NCBI GenBank assembly: GCA_900073065.1
Contig: FJOG01000011.1
Location: forward strand, 1,318,882-1,382,881
Direction: 5' to 3'
Length of the DNA stretch: 64,000 nt
Origin: Phialocephala subalpina
Taxonomy: Eukaryota; Ascomycota; Leotiomycetes; Helotiales; Mollisiaceae
The translations under genes were made by a program, and so were the position numbers. Below, in pieces: positions 11,806 through 23,438 of the stretch. Every line of letters starts with the position of its first letter. The first letter of the stretch is position 1. The notes under the pieces were generated by a model that worked only from the letters and a program-made list of their open reading frames with translations, was not told the DNA's origin and did not search any database.

Positions 11806-11920
11806 CAGAATTGAGACCGTCTGCTCGTGCAAATATCACTTCCTAAAACCGAAAACTCGATAAATGAATATGCAAACAAGTACCGGCACGTATGACGAGC
11901 GTGCAATAGGCAACCAATCT

Positions 11921-12420
11921 CAAAATGAAGTGACGGAGGAATTCACTCAGGCCTCTGTGGCTCACAGTGCTCACTGGAGCCATTTGGGAGTACGAAAAGG
12001 CTGTAGTTGGGACTTAGTTTCTGGAGCTGTCACGCATCAGAAGAATCACCAACTTTGAGAGTTGGTCGTAACGTTGATTGATGTATGCAAAGTCAATACA
12101 AATACAAATCCAGCTATCCCAAGAGTCCAATGGCCCATTGAACAGCATTCTCATACCGTAAAAACCATCCCAAAATGAAGTGACGGAGGAATTCACTCAG
12201 GCCTCTGTGGCTCACAGTGCTCACTGGAGCCATTTGGGAGTACGAAAAGGCTGTAGTTGGGACTTAGTTTCTGGAGCTGTCACGCATCAGAAGAATCACC
12301 AACTTTGAGAGTTGGTCGTAACGTTGATTGATGTATGCAAAGTCAATACAAATACAAATCCAGCTATCCCAAGAGTCCAATGGCCCATTGAACAGCATTC
12401 TCATACCGTAAAAACCATCC
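11921..12420. repeat. Perfect tandem duplication, 2 x 250 bp (first of four)
   Basis: Bases 11921-12170 and 12171-12420 are identical over all 250 positions by direct reading. Copy 2 holds the 3' end of the 598-aa minus-strand gene, so merging the copies would not change that protein. Three other loci in the window show the same exact unit length. Confidence 0.97.
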
Positions 12421-14060
12421 GCAGCACACTTCCAGCAGAATGGCTCTACATGCTCGGGCCCAGTGGTCTGAGGCGTCGCTGTACGCTGCACAGTGGATCT
12501 GGATGGAGATCTCAGGCCTCCTGACATGAGGTAGGCTGAGGATCCGAAGGAAGTTGTACGGCTTGGATTGGGATCATCCGTGACAAGACTTTGTGTGCTC
12601 GTCGCTGCCAGAGCGGAAGCTCTAAGAGAGGCTCTGGAATTAGATGTAAATGACGCTGTAAGACTTGGTACTGGAGTGACAGTGGCTACAGGAACAGAAG
12701 TACCGGGTATGGCTGATGAAGCTTGCAAAAGCTGGCCCCCAGCCGGTGCCGACCTTTGTGGTTCAGTGTTGGTAGCTAAGCCTTGAAGTGTTTCGCGACC
12801 CCTACGACGATGTGGGCAAACTTTGGGAGATGGTTCGACATTGATTGGGCTTGCTTGTATCGGAGGCATAGGCGAGAGAGGGTGGATAGCTAAAGTACTC
12901 GTTGACTCGATAGCAGCTTGCAAAGACATAATTTCTGAATCTCGTGCGGTGGCTGATGGTGTAAATCGAACCCTTTGTAGCTTACGCTTCTGCTTCTTGG
13001 GACGGGTCATCGCTGATGTGGTCCCAGATCCGGAAGCTTGTGTAGGTTGTGTAGGACCTGCTTGGTTTGTTGACTTCACTTGTGCAATCGGGGCATTGGC
13101 GAAGGGATGTTGATCGATGGGCCCATAAGCACTTCTTGGTGGTCTGAATCTCGGCGCCATTCGACCTCTGACTGGGGCAGAAACAGCTCGACCTCGTGGT
13201 TGTGTGTTTGGTTGTGGGATGCGAGTTGAGAAAGTTATTCCTGTTGTCGACGCTGGAAGACCGAAGAACCTTTGGAAGACATTTTGATGTGGTCTTGTAA
13301 GAGTCGGACGTGGAGCGTTCTGCGCGGCAGTCCATGAAGGCATTCCATCGGGAGTTGGAGGTCGCTCTGGTGGTGCTCGAATAGGCTCCTTGGGCTCTGC
13401 GTAGACTTCATTGATGGGTAGCTTGAATATCTCTCGTTCAATGGTAGCACATGCCTCATGGTAAGACTGCTGAACTTTGGCGATATCATCATAACTGAAA
13501 GATGCTTTTCGACGTGGACTCCTGACTAAGCTGAAGCTGTCTCGATGTCCTAGGAACGGAATACTGGGGACGTCATCCGCTGATTTCGCACGAGTACGAC
13601 TCGTAGTCCTCGTTGTCCTCGTACTTCGAAGTGTGGTAAAGCTCTTCTGCTCCGTGATTGTCTCGAGAGGTGTGCCCCATCCATATCGGATCTCGATTTC
13701 GTCGATCGGAGGAGGGGCTCGTAAATCTCCCATCGACGCTGGGACATCGGAAAGCCTTCTGTTTTCGTCATTGTTTACGGTTCTGATGACTGTGTTAGAT
13801 CTGCGAGGAGGTATGTCGATAAGTTCGATTCTGTTGCCACTAGAATCGCTGTTCGTGCCTGAAAAGTATACTGCTTCGTAGATGGAATCGTGGGGACTAG
13901 GGTAGTCTTCAGAGGAATCGGGCTGGCGGATGAAGGAACTCTTGCGACGAATGCTGCGTTTTGGTACTGATAGAATTGGCGAGCTCGGTTTGGGTGGTGA
14001 TACGATTCTGGCGGATGAAAGTCCCAGATCGCCGGGAACAATGCCTGTAGTCATTGCCAT
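12264..14060 (-). CDS. Ser/Thr/Pro-rich disordered protein, 598 aa
   Basis: One open frame from ATG 14060 to the stop at 12264; the frame extends a little further upstream but only from non-ATG codons. The protein is rich in Ser, Thr, Pro and Arg with many SP/TP and RxxS sites (RRKSSF, RSPRRKASFSYDD), which suggests a heavily phosphorylated, mostly disordered protein. A short ordered stretch lies near residues 190-215 (DIAKVQQSYHEACATIEREIFKLP). FCWKCAADG near the C-terminus carries a CxxC-like pair. The last 50 or so residues are encoded inside copy 2 of the 250-bp duplication. I recognise no family and assign no function. Confidence 0.6.
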   Translation of the reverse strand: MAMTTGIVPGDLGLSSARIVSPPKPSSPILSVPKRSIRRKSSFIRQPDSSEDYPSPHDSIYEAVYFSGTNSDSSGNRIELIDIPPRRSNTVIRTVNNDENRRLSDVPASMGDLRAPPPIDEIEIRYGWGTPLETITEQKSFTTLRSTRTTRTTSRTRAKSADDVPSIPFLGHRDSFSLVRSPRRKASFSYDDIAKVQQSYHEACATIEREIFKLPINEVYAEPKEPIRAPPERPPTPDGMPSWTAAQNAPRPTLTRPHQNVFQRFFGLPASTTGITFSTRIPQPNTQPRGRAVSAPVRGRMAPRFRPPRSAYGPIDQHPFANAPIAQVKSTNQAGPTQPTQASGSGTTSAMTRPKKQKRKLQRVRFTPSATARDSEIMSLQAAIESTSTLAIHPLSPMPPIQASPINVEPSPKVCPHRRRGRETLQGLATNTEPQRSAPAGGQLLQASSAIPGTSVPVATVTPVPSLTASFTSNSRASLRASALAATSTQSLVTDDPNPSRTTSFGSSAYLMSGGLRSPSRSTVQRTATPQTTGPEHVEPFCWKCAADGFYGMRMLFNGPLDSWDSWICICIDFAYINQRYDQLSKLVILLMRDSSRN

Positions 14061-14504
14061 CGTGATATCCCAAGCTTTCAAAGAATGCGAGCGACTAGTT
14101 GAGAAGGGAATACACAAGATATAATTGTGGCAAACAACAAATACGCAAGAAGAAAGACAAGAAGAGAAGGCTCGTTACCATGCTTTGTTAGTTCGTGCTT
14201 GATGAGGTGCAGTCTATCCTGCCTCGTGCCTTCCCCTTCCAGAACACCATCGCTATGATAGAATATACCAAGAAGCCGGCTCACCCTTCCTTGCCATGTT
14301 TAAAAAAAGCGACACGCCAAAGTACCAGATATTGGGGGACATTCATCAGGACTAGAATTCCAAGGCAAGCAAGCCAAGGGAATCGATCAAATGATATCCG
14401 AGGTTTCTATCAAATGTTACCCTTTATGTTTATTCTCAAAATCCCACCCATTCCAGGAAATGATAGGCGGGCTTAGTGTCGCTTTTTTCGCACATCGGGA
14501 GCCT
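14061..14504. other. Intergenic region, no gene seen
   Basis: This stretch lies between the 5' end of the 598-aa gene and the 3' end of the Tfb1 gene. No open frame here has a domain or conserved look. Confidence 0.45.
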
Positions 14505-16463
14505 TCATGAAATATCCACTCCTTCTGCAGCTAATGCTTTCCTATATTCCTTTGTTGCTTTTGCAAGAGTTTTGATGGTCGGTTCCATCATTTCCCTCAC
14601 GGCCTTCTCGCCGCCACCAACAGAATTCGGGTTCCACTGGAGCTTCTTTCCTGACGATGAATACACATCCCTGATATGCTGTTTCTGCTTTCGTATAACT
14701 TCCTCTCTTTCCTTCTCTGCGTCGGCGGCCACAGCGTTGATTCTATCTAGAGCTCTGTCGAGCGTCTCAACCATTTTCGCAAGCTCGTTTGCTCGGTCTG
14801 GGTCACCAGAAAGAAACACGAGCCAGAAATGATGGAGGAACTCAGTCGTGGTCGCTTGCGTTAATGTCAGTCTGTCAAATAATCTTTGAGACAAACCCGA
14901 AAGTGATGATTCGGCACTCGAGCCTTCAAGTTGCAGGCGGCGAGCAGCGATTCCTTCTAATATTTGTTTCTGGGCATCTGCAAGACTCGCCTTGCTTCCG
15001 ACATGGTCCACTTTCTCTTCCTCGTCCTCGCTGTCGCTATCGTCTAAAACGCCGATAGCAGTTCGCAAATCCAGGCCCCCAGCGTTGTCGCTATCCATAA
15101 GTGTTGGGTCAATGTCCGTCTGCAAACCAAACAACACTTCTGCAGGTACTTGTTTCGCATATAATGCAGCTTCCGCAGATATAGTTGATTTCTCATTCGA
15201 GAAGAACCTACTTTGCTCCTTGATGTTAAGCATGATTCGATTCTCTTCTTCGTCGCCCTGTAAATCTCGAAGTGCAAGCTCGTTGAATGTTGCCTCGTCC
15301 ATTCCAATCGGAGCTGCTGGATCAATATCGGATGGGGCAACATGGGCCATGATTTTCTCACTCAGGCTGTTGAGGGTTCGAATTATGGGTACCTTGGTCG
15401 TTGATCCTGGCCGCATCGTAAAGTCTTTTCGATTGCCACTTTTCGCGCCTCCCTGATTCTCTTCGTTTCCCTCAAGATCAATCATATGTGGAATATGTGC
15501 TGTAAGCAGTCTCTGGCCCAGGCCATCATCGTTATCCGCATTTAGATATCTGTCGAAGGTAGGATCCGTGCTGTCTGCTTCCACGATGCGTTCTCCCTTG
15601 AGTTTCTTGAACAGCCGACTCAAGAAGAATCGAGACCAGAACTCAGACTCGTTGAGTTTTGGAACGTTCTCGTCATATACCCGCTTGACCAGGGGATGCT
15701 GACTGAAGATCAACTGGACTTGCTCGGCGCTAATATTCAGCTTGAGCTCTCCATCAACCTGGCGTGGCTTTACGGCAGATAGGACATTGTAAGAGCCTCG
15801 CTTTTGGTTTGACTCAACGGCGTGGGCCCGTAGGAGGTTGGTCCGTGTTGACCAAAACTGAGAATTGAATTGTGAGTCCGTAATAGTATCAGGTTTCGTT
15901 CGTCTCGACTCCATGTACGTCCTGTGTAATGCTGGATCCTTCTTCATGAGTGATTGCTGCAGCTCTATATCCAACTTCAGTTGGGCATCATCGTACCACG
16001 TTGGTGCACCGGCGGAGGGCCTAGAAGTGACAGCGCTTGCCATAGCCATTGCTGCTGATGCTGGAGCAGCACCATTCGGCTTGGGTACGGCAGCATCGTT
16101 GGCTTTCGCAGCTGTGATCAAGTTCGTTAAGAGCTCCTTGATAGCATTCGCTTCTCCTCGTGGATTTGAAGGAGAGTTGAAATGGAAAAGATGAGTGACT
16201 GCCTCAGGAGCGTCAGGTGACTTCTCGAAGATCTTCAGCATCACCTTGGCTGCAGATTCCGGGGTTTGTTGTAGATCTGTAGAAAGTCAGTCAAGCAAGA
16301 TCGGCGTACGAGCTTTCGACTCACTGGTGATATTCGCAACGGCGATAGTGACTCCCTTCTCGGCCACAAGGGGTTGCCATAATATCGACTTTTGGTCTTT
16401 CGAAATAGTCAAAGTCCCATCTTTCTTTTTGTAGGCGGCAAGCCCTTTGACTGACGGCGCCAT
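14505..16463 (-). CDS. TFB1: TFIIH core subunit Tfb1 / p62
   Basis: Core subunit of transcription and repair factor TFIIH in the nucleus. Exons 16325-16463 and 14505-16276 with a 48-bp GT-AG intron (16277-16324) give 636 aa, close to yeast Tfb1 (642). Residues 1-105 read as the N-terminal PH-like domain (KKDGTLTISKDQKSILWQPL ... TPESAAKVMLKIFEKS), known to bind activators and TFIIE. Two BSD domains follow. The first is around FNSQFWSTRTNLLRAHA and the second around NESEFWSRFFLSRLFKKLKG, both with the Phe-Trp core of that family. The C-terminal third is helical and ends LAAEGVDIS. An Ala-rich linker separates the PH and BSD parts. The gene is complete. Confidence 0.93.
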
Positions 16464-17059
16464 CTCTCAAGGTCGAGTGTGTGACGGATTGATCATTTGG
16501 GAGTGTTAACAGCTCCCTTCGAGGAACTTTGGAAAGGAGCTCGATCTCGAGGCAGCCGGCTAGGTGTGGAATTTAATTTCTCATATGCCTTCGTTCCGCA
16601 ACTCCAAACGCAGATATATCGTCTTATATTCCGCTCCGGGATCTCAAGTCACAACTGACTTCTTGCTATCCTACAATATCGAAGTTATATTGTGTTGATA
16701 TTTGTCTGAAGTTGTTCTGTCTGCATGAAGAGCGCGTCGTCGACTCTTTTAGGCTTACATACACATTTTCTGCCTTCTACACCGCCCTCGTGACTTAGCA
16801 GTGTTTTTATTTTCAAGATGGACTCGGCGGCCAATCACCACATCGCGGGATCCCCGGCCCCTGTCATGCGGATGGTTTCGCGACGGCCCAGATTTGCCGT
16901 CACTCTGTCCGTTCAGTGTTTCCTGTTACGCATTCAAAAAGACTTACTCCGCCCTTCCTTTACCTCTCCTCAAGTCAATTCCACTGCTATAGGTGGCATC
17001 GTCTTGATCTCAAGCACGTTGATCGTTCCTCAATCCCCTTTTCTGCATCGTTGGGCTCA
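16464..17059. other. Divergent promoter region between TFB1 and KGD1
   Basis: About 600 bp lie between two diverging housekeeping genes. An in-frame upstream extension of the KGD1 frame exists from 16916, but ATG 17060 gives a far better mitochondrial presequence, so this stretch is taken as leader and promoter. Confidence 0.55.
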
Positions 17060-20000
17060 ATGCTTCGATCTTCCTTGCGCCAGAAGAGCTGCCAGCTCCT
17101 CAAAGCTGGCAGCTCTGCGAGAAACCTCTCTACGACTTCACGACCACTCTTAATCACCTCGAATACAGGCTCGAACTCTGCTCTATCCTCGAAACGACGC
17201 CCTCTCGCCGTCGTTACACAGAAACGATGGTCGTCCGCCACATCCTCTGCTCCAGACCCGAACGATAGCTTTTTGTCCGGAAATACCGCAAACTACATCG
17301 ATGAGATGTACATGTCGTGGAAGGAGGACCCATCAAGTGTACACAAGTCATGGCAGGTCTACTTCAAGAACATGGAGAGCGGTGATATGCCAATGTCGCA
17401 GGCTTTCACACCTCCGCCAACATTGGTTCCTACACCTGCTGGAGGCGTCCCAAGCTTCCTGCCTGGTCTGGGTATGGGTGGACAGGGCTCCGATATCACA
17501 AATCACTTGAAGGTCCAACTGCTGTGCCGTGCATACCAAGCTCGAGGTCACCACAAGGCCAATATTGACCCCTTGGGCATTCGTCGCGAGGCTGAAGAAT
17601 TCGGGTACTCGAACCCCAAGGAGCTTCGCCTCGAGCATTATCAATTTACCGAGAAGGACCTCGACACCGAATACACGTTGGGCCCAGGTATTCTGCCACA
17701 GTTCAAAAAGCCAGGACGAGAGAAGATGACCTTGAGGGATATTATCGCAGCATGCGAGAACATATACTGTGGATCCTATGGTGTCGAGTATATCCACATC
17801 CCAGACAGAGAACAGTGCGATTGGCTTCGTGAGCGTATCGAGGTCGAGCAGCCATTCAAGTACACCATCGACGAGAAGCGCCGTATTCTCGATCGTCTAA
17901 TCTGGTCTTCGAGTTTCGAAAACTTCTTAGCTACCAAGTACCCCAACGACAAGCGTTTCGGTTTGGAAGGCTGTGAGACACTTGTACCTGGAATGAAGGC
18001 TTTGATTGATCGTAGCGTGGATTATGGTGTCAAGGATATCGTCATTGGCATGCCTCATCGTGGTCGTCTCAATGTCCTCAGTAACGTCGTCCGAAAGCCC
18101 AACGAGTCCATCTTCAGTGAATTCGGTGGCAGCGCAGCTGCCGAGGATGAGGGATCCGGTGATGTCAAATACCATCTCGGCATGAACTTCGAGCGCCCAA
18201 CGCCTTCCGGCAAGCGTGTTCAACTCTCCTTAGTCGCCAACCCCTCTCATTTGGAAGCCGAAGATCCCGTGGTTTTGGGCAAGACCCGAGCCATCCAGCA
18301 CTACAACAATGATGAGAAGAACCATAAGACCGCCATGGGTGTCCTCCTCCACGGCGATGCAGCTTTCGCTGCCCAAGGTGTGGTCTACGAATGTCTGGGA
18401 TTCCACTCCTTGCCAGCTTACTCCACTGGTGGCACCGTTCACTTGGTTGTTAACAACCAGATTGGTTTCACTACCGACCCTCGATTCGCCCGTTCTACTG
18501 CCTACTGTACTGATATCGCCAAGTCCATCGATGCTCCTGTCTTCCACGTCAACGCTGATGATGTCGAGGCTGTCAACTATGTCTGCCAATTGGCTGCTGA
18601 TTGGCGTGCTGAGTTTCAGAAGGATGTGGTCATTGATCTCGTCTGCTACCGAAAACATGGTCACAACGAGACTGATCAACCTTCTTTCACCCAACCACTG
18701 ATGTACAAGCGCATTCAGTCACATGAGCCACAAATTGACATCTACATCAACGAGCTTTTGAAGGAGGGCAGCTTCACTAAGGAGGACATTGAGGAGCACA
18801 GAAAGTGGGTCTGGGGTATGTTAGAGGAGAGCTTTGCCAAGAGCAAGGACTACCAACCAACCTCAAAGGAGTGGACTACTTCGGCTTGGAACGGATTCAA
18901 GTCACCCAAGGAGTTGGCCACCGAAGTTCTTCCCCACAACCCCACTGGTGTTGACGTGCAAACTCTTGAGCACATCGGTACCGTCATTGGTACAGCACCA
19001 GAAGACTTCAATGTTCATCGCAACTTGAAGCGTATCCTTTCCAACCGTGTCAAGACGGTCACTGAAGGCAAGAACATCGATTGGTCCACTGCGGAGGCTC
19101 TTGCTTTCGGATCTCTCGTCACTGAGGGTCACCACGTCCGTGTTTCAGGTCAGGATGTTGAGCGTGGTACTTTCTCGCAAAGACATGCTGTCTTCCATGA
19201 CCAGGAGAACGAGAAGACCTACACCCCTCTTCAACACATCAGCAAGGATCAGGGCAAATTCGTCATCTCCAATTCATCTCTGTCCGAGTTCGGTGTTCTA
19301 GGATTCGAGTACGGATACTCTCTCTCTTCACCAAATGCTCTCGTCATGTGGGAGGCTCAATTTGGTGATTTCGCCAATAACGCTCAATGTATCATTGATC
19401 AATTCATCGCGTCTGGTGAAGTCAAGTGGATGCAACGTTCCGGTCTTGTCATGTCATTGCCCCACGGATACGATGGACAGGGACCTGAGCATTCATCTGG
19501 ACGTATGGAGAGATACTTGCAACTCTGTAACGAGGATCCCCGCATCTTCCCCTCTCCCGATAAATTGGAGCGTCAGCATCAAGACTGCAACATGCAGATT
19601 GCTTACATGACGACTCCTGCCAACTTGTTCCATATCTTGCGCAGACAGATGAACAGACAGTTCCGCAAGCGTAAGTTTTTTTTCCTCCAATGATCAATAA
19701 TCATGCTAATCTACGTAGCCCTCATCATCTTCTTCTCGAAGTCTCTGCTCCGTCATCCTATCGCTCGATCGCCGATTGAGGAGTTCACTGGCGACTCGCA
19801 ATTTCAATGGATTCTCCCCGACCCAGAGCATGGCAACACCATCAACCAGCCAGAGGATATTGACCGTGTCATTCTCTGTACTGGTCAAGTCTACGCTGCC
19901 TTGCACAAGTACCGTGCCGATCAAGGTATCAAGGACACCGCCATCACCCGTATCGAGCAATTGAACCCATTCCCATGGCAACAACTTAAGGAGAACCTCG

Positions 20001-20257
20001 ATTCGTACCCCAACGCCAAGACCATTGTCTGGGCTCAGGAAGAACCCCTCAACGCAGGTGCCTGGAGTTTCACTCAGCCAAGAATTGAGACCTTGTTGAA
20101 CAACACCGAACACCATGACCGCAAGCACGTTATGTATGCTGGACGTGACCCAAGTGCCAGTGTTGCTACTGGTCTTAAGGCCAGCCACATGAAAGAGGAG
20201 GCCAGGCTGTTGGAGACTGCTTTCAGCGTGACTCAAGACAAGCTGAAGGGAGAGTAG
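17060..20257 (+). CDS. KGD1: 2-Oxoglutarate dehydrogenase E1 component, mitochondrial
   Basis: Thiamine-diphosphate E1 subunit of the 2-oxoglutarate dehydrogenase complex, TCA cycle, mitochondrial matrix. Exons 17060-19670 and 19719-20257 with a 48-bp GT-AG intron give 1049 aa (yeast Kgd1 is 1014). The N-terminus is a presequence rich in Arg and Ser ([19 protein letters not shown]), which decides the start. Family blocks in order: [20 protein letters not shown] (E2/E3-interacting N-domain), [11 protein letters not shown] (near residue 330), [24 protein letters not shown] (ThDP/Mg site), [27 protein letters not shown], and [24 protein letters not shown]. The end matches the usual C-terminus ([13 protein letters not shown]). 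Nothing is missing. Confidence 0.97.
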
Positions 20258-20882
20258 ATGGGCGTGTAATGATAAAAGCATTGGTGCGTGATGACATGGA
20301 GTGGTTGCGTTGCATTGCATTGTGTTGCGTTGCGCTGCGTTGCGTTATGCGGTTGTATTATTGTATAGAATCGAGGGACAACCGTGGGCTGTTTAACACA
20401 GATGGACCGCGAACACGGAAGTCATGAATCAAACCGTTTGAACCAGCTTTCTTCATCAGGCCTGCAGTCCTGTGTTTATGTGGTAGTCTCATGCAATGAA
20501 TAGGATAAATTTCGTTTTATTTGTTCGAGAACGAAATGGTGGGTCCACTCAAATTTGAGGGTTTCCGTGGAGAGATGGGGAACAAACCAAAGTCTCGTCC
20601 TCTCACCGAGATCTTCACCGATGATCGTCCATAGCTTGCCCCTTACTTACAATATTACGTGTAGCGTGCATGTTTCGCATCATTTCCGACGAGACTGAAG
20701 CCGCCCATGACGTAGCCAGAAGTCTAGAGCAGTTCCCTGCCAAGGTACTGCAGCCATGTTGTGCAACTAGAGCTGTACTCCCAAAATAAACATCACTTAC
20801 ACAGAATGATACCAATTTTTTGACCTCGAGTGTCTCTCCAACTTTTTTCTTCTGAAAGTCCTTCTTTCTCTCAGTCTCAACG
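20258..20882. other. Intergenic region with TTGCG/TTGCA microsatellite
   Basis: The 3' flank of KGD1 holds a degenerate 5-bp repeat of the TTGCG/TTGCA type at about 20304-20350. The remainder contains no open frame with a domain and probably includes the MCU promoter. Confidence 0.5.
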
Positions 20883-22675
20883 ATGCGGTCCGCCGTCCGC
20901 CAAGCTCCAGCGAGTGTCAACATCTCAGCGCGGTCTCCGTTTCAACCACACATAATCTGTACCTTTCGCAGCAGACCACAACCATTCCTCCCTGCTACCG
21001 TCCTTCCATGGTATTCAGTTCGCACGTTTTCGGTAAGCACAAGGAGATTAGAAGCAGACTACACAAGCCAGGCCAAGGCCCTGAACCAGAAGGGCCTTGA
21101 CGAGCAAGAAGATGGCTTTAACAAACAAGTTGACAACGCAATCGGACAAGCAGAGGAGCTGCAGAGCCGCACACCATGGCACAGAGAAGGAAGTGACAGA
21201 CCGCCAGTAAAGAGGCCGCGGAGCGCTGGAGCAATGACAAAAGGTTTGTCTACTTTCTTCTCTCAACTCTACCTCCTTCACACCAAACACTAACACTTCC
21301 CAGGAAAACTCCTCACCACCCCCTCCCGCCTCCTGAAACTAATCCTCCCCCTCACAACCCTCGACAAAAACACAGACAGAAAATCAATCGAACCCCTCGC
21401 CCTCCTCGTCCACCCCCAACAACCTCTCTCCTATCTCGAACGACTGATCCAATCCGAACTCCCGCAGATAAAATCCGAAGATGGAAAATATAAAGCTCCG
21501 CAAGTTTATTTTCGCGCGGAAGATAGTGCGCAAGACGAAATAGCTGCTGATACCCGCGATGAGGAGTTGGATAATGAGGAAGAGGAAGACGTCCAGGGGG
21601 AGGTAGAGGGACAAGAACGAGCAGAGAAACAGGTCAAAGAGGAAGGTAGCGACGCGCAGATGATTGACGGAAAGCTTGTCAAGTTGGGAAAGATTGAGAA
21701 TTCGTCGGAAAAGAAAGAGGATCAAGATTCAGGACGACAAGTCTTGACTTCACCGAAGGATATCGAGAAGGAGAAATTGGAGAGTTATATTAGGGGCGGA
21801 CCGGGAGAGGGAGGAGTGGAATCTTATTCTGGCCAAGGACGAGAAGGCTCAGACAATTCGGACCGGAAATTCGTACGCTGGTCCTCGTCAACTGAGATAG
21901 GGGATTTCATCCGCGACGCTGCCCGCGGGAAGGAATTCGCAGTCGAGATTGAAGGCGCGAGCAAGGAAATCCGAGTCGGAGTTCCCTCTTTCAGCGACAG
22001 AACACATTACTTAAGAGTACGATTGAGGAAAACAAGCAGGAAGTTGGCAGATCTAGCAAGCGTGAAGAAGGAGTGCGATGAATTGGCTCATAGGAGCGCA
22101 CAAAGACTTGCTATGGGTGGATTTGCGGTGTTGCTAACCTGGTGGGGAGCGATATATCATTTTACGTTCCAGACGGATTATGGATGGGATACTATGGAAC
22201 CCATCACCGTCTGTCCCCCTTTCCTCCCTCTTCCCCTCCCTAATTTCCGTTCATAAGTCAAGTACTAACAGAGCCACAGTACCTCGCAGGTCTTAGCACA
22301 ATCATGCTCGGCTACCTCTGGTTCCTCTACCATAACCGCGAAGTCTCCTACCGCGCCGCCCTCAACCTCACCGTCTCCCGCCGCCAAAATTCCCTCTACC
22401 AAGCCCGCGGCTTCGACGTCCAGAAATGGGAGAATCTGATCGAGGAAGCGAACGCGTTACGCAAAGAAGTCAAACAAGTAGCGAATGAATACGACGTAGA
22501 ATGGGACGAGAGACAGGATGAAGGGAGTGAGGAGGTACATGATGCATTAAAAGAGGAACGGCAGAAAGGCAAGAAGGGTGATCGCGAGGGCGACGAGGGG
22601 GAGGACGAGGAGAAGCCCAACAAACCCAAGAAGCAAGGAAAGGGTGAGGAGAAAGGAGGGAAGGCAGATGATTAA
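20883..22675 (+). CDS. MCU: Mitochondrial calcium uniporter pore subunit (MCU)
   Basis: Predicted Ca2+ channel of the inner mitochondrial membrane. Three exons (20883-21243, 21304-22208, 22280-22675) with GT-AG introns give 553 aa in frame. The N-terminus is basic and hydroxyl-rich, like a presequence. Residues 180-290 are highly acidic and probably disordered. From about residue 300 an ordered domain leads into coiled coil ([21 protein letters not shown]), then TM1 ([19 protein letters not shown]). The selectivity-filter motif W-D-T-M-E-P is at residues 415-420, with D416 and E419 conserved, and TM2 follows ([17 protein letters not shown]). The end of TM1 and TM2 are split by intron 2, right after the filter. 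The C-terminus is a long Lys/Glu-rich tail. Fungal MCUs usually lack an EMRE partner; none is seen here. Confidence 0.88.
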
Positions 22676-22901
22676 GTGGTGGCAATTCCTATCCTACCCT
22701 ATCCTATCAAAAGATCGCCATTACAAATTTTGTCACAGCAAAGAGAGGATTGGGCACACAAGGCTACAGCTCTGCAGGAACAAGAAACAATCAACCTCAA
22801 ACCCAGGAGAAGATCTCCCTTATTATTCTTTCCCTCGCCCCCACCTCCGTCATTCCGCATATCAGCAGCATCTGTTCCCCTCCTTGCCACCCCCACCTTC
22901 C

Positions 22902-23401
22902 ACACAACTTGTTCACCATTCTCCATTTACCTTGGGCATGATACCAAAACCCTACCGTACCCAACAAAGATTTTCGTCGCATTTCAACAGTTCGTATATC
23001 GATTTCCTATTCTGTCTTCTTAGGTTGTCCCCAGTCCGGAACTATCCTCCATCCAATCGGTATCCGGCGATATTCGATTGTCAACGAAGACGACGAAATA
23101 GGAGTAGGAGTTGTGATGACGCGGTGTGATTGGTGGATTTGATTCGATTCGACACAACTTGTTCACCATTCTCCATTTACCTTGGGCATGATACCAAAAC
23201 CCTACCGTACCCAACAAAGATTTTCGTCGCATTTCAACAGTTCGTATATCGATTTCCTATTCTGTCTTCTTAGGTTGTCCCCAGTCCGGAACTATCCTCC
23301 ATCCAATCGGTATCCGGCGATATTCGATTGTCAACGAAGACGACGAAATAGGAGTAGGAGTTGTGATGACGCGGTGTGATTGGTGGATTTGATTCGATTC
23401 G
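22902..23401. repeat. Perfect tandem duplication, 2 x 250 bp (second of four)
   Basis: Bases 22902-23151 and 23152-23401 match at every position read. No recognised gene lies inside. The unit ends just before an ACTGG microsatellite. Confidence 0.97.
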
Positions 23402-23410
23402 TGACGGGGG

Positions 23411-23438
23411 ACTGGACTGGACTGGACTGGACTGGACT
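23411..23438 (+). repeat. ACTGG microsatellite
   Basis: Five uninterrupted copies of ACTGG followed by a partial copy. It starts ten bases after the end of the second 250-bp duplication. Confidence 0.9.

Noticed and set aside
18230..18694. 154-codon minus-strand frame
   Set aside because: Antisense shadow of the 2-oxoglutarate dehydrogenase gene.
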